DNA of 5,313 bases from Chloroflexota bacterium (GTDB lineage: Bacteria; Chloroflexota; Dehalococcoidia; UBA1151; TMED-70). The position numbers and the translations under genes were made by a program. Below are positions 1 to 5,313 of this stretch, one piece after another. Location of the stretch: contig PASM01000010.1 in assembly GCA_002711965.1 (NCBI GenBank), forward strand, positions 12,338 to 17,650, given 5' to 3'. The notes below the pieces were generated by a model. It did not search any database. It saw only the letters and a list, made by a program, of their open reading frames with translations, and had not been told where the DNA came from. Positions within the stretch are counted from its first letter, which is position 1, and each line of letters starts with the position of its first letter.

Positions 1-14
1 ATAATAAATTTACC

Positions 15-21
15 GAGAGAG
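15..21 (+). promoter_or_regulatory. Ribosome binding site of rpmB
   Basis: GAGAGAG lies 4 nt before the ATG at 26, with the core GAG 6 to 8 nt away. It is a reasonable though imperfect Shine-Dalgarno sequence and supports this start for the short L28 gene. Only 14 bases precede it in the window, too few to judge a promoter. Confidence 0.6.
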
Positions 22-25
22 AAAA

Positions 26-238
26 ATGTCAATCGATCCTAGAAAGCACTTGGGCTTAGGTCCACTAAAAAAACCTTTATTTGGTCATAACAGGTCACAC
101 GCACTTAATGCAACTCAAAAAATTTCAAAACCAAACGTTCAAAAAAGAAAAGTTACAATTGGCGAAAAAGAATATACAGTAAAATTAACTGCAAGAGAAA
201 TAAGAACTTTAGACAAAAAAGGAATTGCTCTCAAATAG
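26..238 (+). CDS. rpmB: Large ribosomal subunit protein bL28, atypical N-terminus
   Basis: A 70-residue basic protein of the bL28 family, a structural component of the 50S subunit that binds 23S rRNA. The family core is clear: KKPLFGHNRSHALNAT at residues 15-30, then NVQK at 37-40, and the C-terminal LTAREIRTLDKKG at 54-66, which matches the usual end of bacterial L28. Length lies between the short (about 62) and E. coli (78) forms. The ATG at 26 is supported by a purine-rich GAGAGAG just upstream. Oddly, the usual N-terminal Cys-x-x-Thr-Gly-Lys is missing. In its place is a longer segment, MSIDPRKHLGLGPL, with no cysteine, so this is a zinc-free type with a divergent tail. The gene faces rpe and overlaps its 3' end by 8 bp. 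The family call is firm; the role of the altered N-terminus is unknown. Confidence 0.93.
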   Translation: MSIDPRKHLGLGPLKKPLFGHNRSHALNATQKISKPNVQKRKVTIGEKEYTVKLTAREIRTLDKKGIALK

Positions 239-890
239 TTTTTCGCAACTGATTTACAGCACCCAAATAACCTAACTCGTTATTTAAAATACCTGTCCCA
301 GAAACAAACATTCTTGCTCCACATTCAAATGGACGTTTAATAGTTTCTGATTTTATTCCTCCATCAACACCTATTAGTAAATCTCCTGATTTATCAATTT
401 CAGCTAAACTTTTTATTTTTTCTTCAACAAAAGGAAGATAAGATTGTCCACCTTTTCCAGGATAAACAGTCATGAATAACACTCTATCAATAAAATCTAA
501 GAAAGGAACGATTTCATTAATTTCTGTATCAGGATTAATAGCTATTCCTATTTTAGTTTTTGTATTACAAAGAATATCGATTACTTCTTTAGGATTATCT
601 GAAGATTCTATATGAAAAGTAAATATATCGACTCCTATTTCAGATAGACTGACTGCATGATTTATTGGGTTATTCACCATTAAGTGAGCTTCTACGGGTA
701 ATTTAGTCAATGATCTTACTGTCTGGACTAATGGTTGTCCAAAAGAAATATTTTCAACAAAATGGCCATCCATAATATCAATATGAAATTCATTTATTCC
801 AGATAAATTGAGTGATTTTATTTCTTTTTCTAAATTCTTAAAATTTGAAGATAAAATTGATGCACTTATAATAATATCTTTATCAAGCAT
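231..890 (-). CDS. rpe: Ribulose-phosphate 3-epimerase
   Basis: A 219-residue cytosolic TIM-barrel enzyme, normal length for Rpe, which interconverts D-ribulose 5-phosphate and D-xylulose 5-phosphate. Visible motifs are SASILSSNF (9-17), HIDIMDGHFVEN (36-47), AHLMV (68-72), MTVYPGKGGQSYLP (140-153) and VDGGI (175-179). The expected metal ligands His36, Asp38, His69 and Asp176 are all present; Asp38 and Asp176 are also the acid/base pair in this family. Several near-invariant positions differ: Ala10 where Pro is usual (APSIL), Glu46 for Pro (FVPN), and Tyr143/Lys146 in the phosphate/active-site loop, usually N/E/H-PGFGGQ. The ATG at 890 lies inside the last codons of argH (8 nt overlap) and has no clear Shine-Dalgarno, so translation probably depends on argH. 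The stop overlaps the convergent rpmB. A related sugar-phosphate epimerase specificity cannot be excluded, but Rpe is the best call. Confidence 0.92.
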   Translation of the reverse strand: MLDKDIIISASILSSNFKNLEKEIKSLNLSGINEFHIDIMDGHFVENISFGQPLVQTVRSLTKLPVEAHLMVNNPINHAVSLSEIGVDIFTFHIESSDNPKEVIDILCNTKTKIGIAINPDTEINEIVPFLDFIDRVLFMTVYPGKGGQSYLPFVEEKIKSLAEIDKSGDLLIGVDGGIKSETIKRPFECGARMFVSGTGILNNELGYLGAVNQLRKTI

Positions 891-2271
891 TTAATTTAGT
901 ACTTATAAAAATTTTTGCATTTTTTATTTGATTTTTTACAGAATCAGTAGAAGTTCCTCCTAAAGAATTTCTTTTATTTATAGAATACTTTAGGTCTATA
1001 TTCATCACATCATCATCAAAAAGATCAGAAATATCCTTAAATTCATCTAAAGATAATTCATTTATAGATTTTTTTTCTCTAGATAGTTTTTGAGATACCT
1101 TTTTTATAATTTCATAAGCTTCTCTGAAGGGGATTTTTTTATATGCTAGGTAGTCTGCAAAATCTGTTGCTAAGATATCAGATTTTAATGATGATTCAAG
1201 CATTTTTTCCTTATTGAAAGTAATTTCAGAAAACATAGTTTTTAAAACCTTTAAACTATCTAATAAAACATCTAAAGATAACATCACGCCGCTTCTATCT
1301 TCTTGCAAATCTCTATTATAAGTAAATGGCAAAGCTTTTAAAGTTGCCATAAGACCCATAAAATTCCCTAACACTCCTCCTGATTTTCCACGAATTAATT
1401 CTAAATAATCAGGATTCCTTTTCTGAGGCATTATGCTAGAACCTGTTGTAAATTTTTCTGGGAGGTTTATAAAATCAAACTCATCTGTAGACCAAATAAT
1501 AAATTCTTCACATATTCTAGATAAATTCAATATAGTTGAGGCGCAAACATAATGAACGTCCAAAATGTGGTCCCTAGAAGAAACCGCATCAATTGAGTTG
1601 CTTGATATTTTAGTAAAACCTAGTTCCTTAGCTAAAAATTCTCTATCAATAGGTATAGTAACACCGGCAAATGCACCAGATCCTAATGGCATAATATCTA
1701 AGTTTTCAAAACATTGATCAACTCTATCTAAATCTCTAGATAACATAGTAAAATATGCCATTAGATATTGAGATAGAAGTACTGGCTGTCCTTTTTGTAA
1801 GTGAGTATAACCAGGCATAATTATTGAAATATTTTCATCAGCCAGAGAAATAGTTTCTTCTAAAAATAATATCAACTCATTTCTTACATCAGTTAATCTA
1901 TTTTTCATGTACAACTTTACATCTGTTGCAACTTGATCATTTCTTGATCTTCCAAAATGTAATTTGCCTGCTGTATCTCCTATTTTTTCGTATAAAGCTT
2001 TTTCTATATTTAGATGTATGTCTTCTAAACTACTATTCCAATTAAACTTTTTTTGTTGAATTTCTTTTAATATCTCATTTAAACCATTAACGATACTCTT
2101 ACATTCTGATGAAGTAATTAAATTTATTTTTTCCAACATTTTGGAGTAAGCAATTGAAACAGAAATATCTTCTTTGTACATTCTAATATCAGTATCAAAA
2201 GAACTTGTAAATTCTCCGAAAATTTCCCCACCTTGGACAGATGAAGTTTTATTTTTATTATCTTTTTTCAA
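883..2271 (-). CDS. argH: Argininosuccinate lyase
   Basis: A 462-residue protein of the fumarase/aspartase superfamily, usual length for ArgH. It cleaves argininosuccinate to arginine and fumarate, the last step of arginine synthesis, as a cytosolic homotetramer. Signatures seen are DIHLNIE (84-90), GRSRNDQVATD (107-117), PGYTHLQ (153-159, with general acid/base His157) and the superfamily signature GSSIMPQKRNPD (277-288), whose second serine (Ser279) corresponds to the catalytic serine. The start is a TTG at 2271, only 2 nt after the argG stop. No ATG occurs in frame before residue 31, which would cut into the conserved FTSSFDTDIRMYKEDI segment, and a TGA lies 10 nt upstream, so TTG is almost forced. 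No Shine-Dalgarno is visible, implying coupling to argG. Near the N-terminus the usual WGGRF appears as GGEIF (14-18), so the tryptophan and the arginine are missing. Function is very likely intact. Confidence 0.95.
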   Translation of the reverse strand: MKKDNKNKTSSVQGGEIFGEFTSSFDTDIRMYKEDISVSIAYSKMLEKINLITSSECKSIVNGLNEILKEIQQKKFNWNSSLEDIHLNIEKALYEKIGDTAGKLHFGRSRNDQVATDVKLYMKNRLTDVRNELILFLEETISLADENISIIMPGYTHLQKGQPVLLSQYLMAYFTMLSRDLDRVDQCFENLDIMPLGSGAFAGVTIPIDREFLAKELGFTKISSNSIDAVSSRDHILDVHYVCASTILNLSRICEEFIIWSTDEFDFINLPEKFTTGSSIMPQKRNPDYLELIRGKSGGVLGNFMGLMATLKALPFTYNRDLQEDRSGVMLSLDVLLDSLKVLKTMFSEITFNKEKMLESSLKSDILATDFADYLAYKKIPFREAYEIIKKVSQKLSREKKSINELSLDEFKDISDLFDDDVMNIDLKYSINKRNSLGGTSTDSVKNQIKNAKIFISTKLNA

Positions 2272-2273
2272 AT

Positions 2274-3491
2274 TTATAAATCATTATATTTTTGTTTTTT
2301 TGCCTGCATTCTAGCTGGTAATGAATATATATCTATAAAACCTTCTGCTGATCCATGATTAAAACTATCAGTAGTAGAATATGTAGACATATTATAATCA
2401 TATAGTGAAAATCTAGATTTTCTACCAATTACTGTAGAACTACCTTTGTAGAGCTTAAGTTTTACATTTCCTGAAGTAAATTTCTGAGTATCATCCATAA
2501 ATGCTTGAATATTTTCTCTTAAGTTTGTAAACCATCTTCCATCGTAAACCAAATCAGAAAATGTTGTGGAAAGAGAAGATTTAATCCTCTGTTGTTCTCT
2601 TGATAAAGTTGCCGTTTCTAAAGCTGCTATAGCTTGATATAAAACTACTGCTGCAGGAGTTTCATAAACTTCTCTGCTTTTAATTCCAACTAATCTGTTT
2701 TCTAAATGGTCTACTCTACCAATGCCATGTTTTCCTGCTATAACATTTAATTCATCGATTAGTTTTACTCCTGACATTTCCTTATTATTTAAAGAAACAG
2801 GAATTCCTTTTTCAAAACCAATTTCTATTATTTCTTGTTCATTAGGAGCATTTTCTATACTAGATGTCCAAGAAAATGCATCTTCAGGAGGAGCAACCCA
2901 AGTATCTTCCAAGTCTTCTCCTTCTATAGCTAAGCCCCATAAATTTCTATCAATAGAGTACACTCTATTATTACCAACTTCTCTTATTTCTAAACCTGCC
3001 TTATTAGCATATTCTTTTTCTTCATCTCGAGTCATTCCCCATTCTCTAGCAGGGGCTATTATTTTTATAGAATCTCCGTCACCAGAGAGAGTCATAATTG
3101 ATGCATCAAATCTTACTTGATCATTTCCTTTACCTGTGCATCCATGAGAAACATACTCTGCTCCATATTTTCTAGCAGTTTCAACTAATTTTTTTGACAT
3201 GAGAGGTCTTGCAAAAGCTGTGGACAAAGCATATACATCCTCATACATTGCTCCTGCCTTAAGCCCTGGAAAAACATACTCATTTACAAATTCATCTTTT
3301 ACATCCAAAATTACTGAATCTATAGCTCCTGCCTTTTTAGCTTTTTCTGCCACACCTTCAATCTCAGGTCCTGCACCCAAATCAACTGTTAGAGTAATTA
3401 CATCAAGATCATAGTTTTCTCTAATCCAAACAACTGAAATGGTTGAATCCATTCCTCCGCTATAAGCTAATACGCATTTACCTTTTGACAT
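2274..3491 (-). CDS. argG: Argininosuccinate synthase
   Basis: A 405-residue cytosolic enzyme (family about 400) that condenses citrulline and aspartate using ATP, giving argininosuccinate, AMP and PPi. The N-terminal N-type ATP-pyrophosphatase loop is AYSGGMDS (9-16; the family more often has SGGLD). YALSTAFARP (87-96) and HGCTGKGNDQVRFD (116-129) carry the expected citrulline/aspartate contacts Tyr87, Thr119, Asn123, Asp124 and Arg127. SIDRNLWG and, later, NRLVGIKSREVYETPAA are further family hallmarks. The C-terminal part (DGRWF, DDTQ, SLYDYNMSTY) reads like actinobacterial and Chloroflexota ArgG. The ATG at 3491 follows the argD stop by 1 nt and has a Shine-Dalgarno AGAAGGA inside the end of argD. 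The gene runs to within 2 nt of the argH start. The family call is essentially certain. Confidence 0.97.
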   Translation of the reverse strand: MSKGKCVLAYSGGMDSTISVVWIRENYDLDVITLTVDLGAGPEIEGVAEKAKKAGAIDSVILDVKDEFVNEYVFPGLKAGAMYEDVYALSTAFARPLMSKKLVETARKYGAEYVSHGCTGKGNDQVRFDASIMTLSGDGDSIKIIAPAREWGMTRDEEKEYANKAGLEIREVGNNRVYSIDRNLWGLAIEGEDLEDTWVAPPEDAFSWTSSIENAPNEQEIIEIGFEKGIPVSLNNKEMSGVKLIDELNVIAGKHGIGRVDHLENRLVGIKSREVYETPAAVVLYQAIAALETATLSREQQRIKSSLSTTFSDLVYDGRWFTNLRENIQAFMDDTQKFTSGNVKLKLYKGSSTVIGRKSRFSLYDYNMSTYSTTDSFNHGSAEGFIDIYSLPARMQAKKQKYNDL

Positions 3492-3492
3492 A

Positions 3493-4689
3493 TTATTTCA
3501 ATCCTTCTAATATAGATTCAATTATTTTTACAGCAGAATCAATCTCTTGTGTAGAAACATTTAATGGTGGCATAAATCTAATCATGTTTGGCCTAACAGC
3601 ATTAATTAATAAACCTGCATCAAGCGCTTCTGCAACAATTTTTGAAGAAAAATCTTGATTCATCTCAAGTCCAATTAATAATCCCATTCCTCTTACTTCA
3701 GTAATAAAAGAAAATTTATCCATTAAAGAACATAATTGATCCTTCATATAATCTCCAGACTTCTGAGCTAAATTAGGAATATCATTCTCTACCATGAATT
3801 TTGCTGCTGCTGCACCTGCTGCAGTTGTCAATGCATTCCCTCCAAAAGTAGAGCCATGGTCTCCAGGTTCTAAAACAGAACAAAATTCTTTTGAACAAAA
3901 AGCACCTAATGGAGCTCCAGATCCTAAAGCTTTCGCAAGTGTCATAACATCAGGTTCAACACCATCAAATCTTTGGTAACCAAATAATGTACCCAAGCGT
4001 CCCATTCCTGTTTGAACTTCATCTAATATAAATAAAATGTTTTTTGATTTACAAAACTCTTGAACTTCCTTTAGGTATCCGTCACTTGGAACATTAACTC
4101 CTCCTTCTCCTTGCAAAGGTTCAATCATTACTGCACAAGTATTGTCATTGTAAGCATTCTTTATTTGATCAATATTGTTGTACTCTACATTTACAAATCC
4201 AGGCATTAGAGGTCTCCAATTATCCTGATAGTGGGGTTGACCAGTTGCTGCCATCATAGCTTGAGTTCTTCCATGAAATGAATTTAAGGTAGTTATGATT
4301 TCAAAAGCTCCATTTAATTTCTTTTTACCCCATTTTCTAGCAAGTTTGGTAGCGCCTTCATTTGCTTCTGCGCCTGAATTACAAAAAAAGACTCTATCCA
4401 CAGCTGAATTTTCTACAATTGTTTCTGCAAGAGAAAGTTGAGGCGTAGTATAGTAAAGGTTGCTCATTTGTAAAATTTTTCCAGCTTGATCTTTTATAGC
4501 TTGTGTTACAGATTCATGAGAATGACCTAAGTTTAATACAGCCCAACCAGCTGTAAAATCTAAGTATTCTTTACCATCATTATCTCTAACAACAGTTCCT
4601 TCTCCCTCAACTAATACAGGTGGCATTCTATTTACAACCTGCATATAATATTTTTTTTCTAAATCTTTATAATCTTGTGTTGACTTCAT
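3493..4689 (-). CDS. argD: Acetylornithine aminotransferase (class III, PLP)
   Basis: A 398-residue class III PLP aminotransferase of usual length. It converts N-acetylglutamate semialdehyde and glutamate to N-acetylornithine and 2-oxoglutarate. Motifs, numbered from the ATG, are SGAEAN (105-110, phosphate binding), NSFHGRT (136-142), EPLQGEGG (190-197), LDEVQTGMGR (222-231, with Asp223 facing the pyridine nitrogen), LAKALGSG with the Schiff-base Lys253, and GSTFGGN (279-285). An arginine at 371 precedes MPPL, as in ornithine-type substrates. The reading frame stays open upstream to a TTG at 4701, but I prefer the ATG at 4689: GGAGAG sits at ideal spacing before it, and the TTG would overlap that Shine-Dalgarno. 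The family also includes succinylornithine, ornithine and GABA aminotransferases, but its place between argB and argG makes ArgD the clear choice. Confidence 0.95.
   Translation of the reverse strand: MKSTQDYKDLEKKYYMQVVNRMPPVLVEGEGTVVRDNDGKEYLDFTAGWAVLNLGHSHESVTQAIKDQAGKILQMSNLYYTTPQLSLAETIVENSAVDRVFFCNSGAEANEGATKLARKWGKKKLNGAFEIITTLNSFHGRTQAMMAATGQPHYQDNWRPLMPGFVNVEYNNIDQIKNAYNDNTCAVMIEPLQGEGGVNVPSDGYLKEVQEFCKSKNILFILDEVQTGMGRLGTLFGYQRFDGVEPDVMTLAKALGSGAPLGAFCSKEFCSVLEPGDHGSTFGGNALTTAAGAAAAKFMVENDIPNLAQKSGDYMKDQLCSLMDKFSFITEVRGMGLLIGLEMNQDFSSKIVAEALDAGLLINAVRPNMIRFMPPLNVSTQEIDSAVKIIESILEGLK
3502..3508 (-). promoter_or_regulatory. Ribosome binding site of argG
   Basis: On the minus strand AGAAGGA sits 10 nt before the argG ATG and within the last codons of argD. 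It supports the ATG at 3491 and gives argG its own initiation site despite the 1-nt gap to argD. Confidence 0.65.
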
Positions 4690-4693
4690 ATTT

Positions 4694-4699
4694 CTCTCC
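4694..4699 (-). promoter_or_regulatory. Ribosome binding site deciding the argD start
   Basis: Minus-strand GGAGAG lies in the 22-nt argB-argD gap, with GGAG 6 nt before the ATG at 4689. It is the best Shine-Dalgarno in the window. It fixes the argD start at that ATG rather than the in-frame TTG at 4701, whose own codon abuts this site. Confidence 0.75.
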
Positions 4700-4711
4700 A
4701 AAAAATGTTCT

Positions 4712-5313
4712 TTATATTATTCTAGTACCAATATTCTCATTAGTGAATGCGGATAACAAGGCTCCAGATTCTCTTCCATCAATAATTCTTCCTGTTTTTA
4801 CATATTCTAATGCATTTATACATGCTCTTATCTTTGGAATCATACCGCCTTGAGCAATTCCTGTATCTATTAATTCATTTGCTTGACCCTTTGTCATTTG
4901 TGGTATTACTCTTTTGTTAGCATCTAGGATTCCAGGGACATCAGTTTGAAAAATTATATTTTCTGCTTTGATTTTTTTTGCTATTATCCCAGCAGCAGTA
5001 TCTGCATTAGTGTTATAAATCTGATTTTTGATATCTATTGAAATTGCAAGGGGAGAAACTACAGGCAAAAATCCATTATCTAAAAGATTTGTTAATACCT
5101 CTGTTTTACAATTGATTATTTCTCCAACAAATCCTAGTTTTTTATCTAATTGCTTGGCTTCTAAAATTCCTGATGATCCTGATAATCCAATAGCATTAAC
5201 ATTCATATTTTGAAATTCAGTAACAATTTCAGAATTTACTTTTCCTGCTAAAACCGCAATTGCTACTTCTAATGTTTTAGAGTCATGTAGGATAAATAAT
5301 ATAAAAGAATTTA
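4712..5313 (-). CDS. argB: Acetylglutamate kinase, partial (N-terminus beyond right edge)
   Basis: The C-terminal 199 residues of an amino acid kinase family enzyme that phosphorylates N-acetylglutamate, the second arginine step and usual feedback control point. An ATG at 5206 could be mistaken for the start, but the frame stays open to the window end and the upstream codons encode normal ArgB sequence (TLEVAIAVLAGKVNSEIV). The gene is therefore cut by the window edge and is not short; full ArgB is about 260-300 residues. Motifs, numbered from the first full codon, are GLSG (42-45), LGFVGEI (59-65), LPVVSPLA (82-89), NADTAAG (102-108, Asp104 catalytic type), TDVPGIL (123-129) and GGMIPK (155-160, with the transition-state lysine). 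The N-terminal glycine-rich substrate loop lies outside the window. GLSGSSG replaces the commoner GLSGKDG or GLSGxDG. The C-terminal IIDGRESGALLSAFTNENIGT differs from typical arginine-inhibited forms. Confidence 0.93.
   Translation of the reverse strand, partial: NSFILFILHDSKTLEVAIAVLAGKVNSEIVTEFQNMNVNAIGLSGSSGILEAKQLDKKLGFVGEIINCKTEVLTNLLDNGFLPVVSPLAISIDIKNQIYNTNADTAAGIIAKKIKAENIIFQTDVPGILDANKRVIPQMTKGQANELIDTGIAQGGMIPKIRACINALEYVKTGRIIDGRESGALLSAFTNENIGTRII

Noticed and set aside
1..12. AT-rich ATAATAAATTT as a -10 element for rpmB
   Set aside because: No -35 region can be seen at the window edge, and such AT-rich strings are common in this base composition.
237..255. Possible terminator hairpin just past rpmB (AGTT, six-base loop, AACT)
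   Set aside because: The stem is only 4 bp and AT-rich, with no T-run after it on either strand; it also lies inside rpe coding sequence.
2722..3120. Plus-strand 132-codon open frame opposite argG
   Set aside because: It lies wholly antisense to the well-conserved argG, has no family resemblance and no convincing ribosome binding site. Its serine/proline/isoleucine-rich composition is what the complement of an AT-rich gene gives.
3199..3658. Plus-strand open frames of 71 codons opposite argG and the argD end
   Set aside because: They are shadows of argG and argD on the opposite strand, with no independent support.
3794..3979. Plus-strand 61-codon alanine/proline-rich frame opposite argD
   Set aside because: It is antisense to the most conserved part of ArgD (Lys253 region and GSTFGGN); its composition mirrors that gene.
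4620..4853. Plus-strand 77-codon hydrophobic frame spanning the argB-argD junction
   Set aside because: It looks membrane-like, but AT-rich antisense sequence readily gives Phe/Leu/Ile runs. It overlaps two solid genes and has no visible ribosome binding site.
4712..5206. argB as a truncated 164-residue pseudogene starting at the ATG at 5206
   Set aside because: The frame continues upstream with recognisable ArgB sequence to the window edge, so the shortness comes from the window boundary.
5028..5213. Plus-strand 61-codon frame opposite argB
   Set aside because: Shadow of conserved argB codons.

Overview
This window is AT-rich (about one third GC, by eye) and densely coded bacterial DNA. 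It carries most of an arginine-biosynthesis operon on the minus strand and one ribosomal protein gene on the plus strand. In the direction of transcription (right to left) the order is argB (entering from beyond the right edge), argD, argG, argH, rpe. The plus-strand gene is rpmB, at the left edge. No mobile elements, CRISPR arrays, tRNAs or rRNAs are visible, and no intergenic stretch exceeds about 25 bases.

Layout: argB and argD are separated by 22 nt holding the argD ribosome binding site. argD and argG are 1 nt apart. argG and argH are 2 nt apart. argH and rpe overlap by 8 nt. rpe and rpmB then converge and overlap by 8 bp at their 3' ends. The minus-strand genes therefore look like one polycistronic unit with translational coupling that tightens downstream: argD and argG have recognisable Shine-Dalgarno sequences, while argH (TTG start) and rpe (ATG inside the end of argH) do not.

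Pathway: ArgB phosphorylates N-acetylglutamate. ArgD transaminates the semialdehyde made by ArgC (not in the window) to N-acetylornithine. ArgG and ArgH turn citrulline plus aspartate into argininosuccinate and then arginine plus fumarate. argF/argI (ornithine carbamoyltransferase) and argR are absent between argD and argG, where many actinobacterial clusters carry them. Rpe belongs to the pentose phosphate/Calvin interconversions and is metabolically unrelated, so its place at the operon end is probably genomic packing or growth-linked co-expression.

Organism: the compact, AT-rich, overlapping layout suggests a streamlined free-living bacterium, such as marine plankton. The ArgG sequence reads like the Actinobacteriota/Chloroflexota type, and the argB-D-G-H order fits that. 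This is inference from remembered family sequences and is not a firm taxonomic call. TGA serves as a stop (argH, rpe), so the standard code applies. I see no evidence of an undescribed system. The main points of interest are an atypical L28 N-terminus, the overlapping architecture and a few motif variants.
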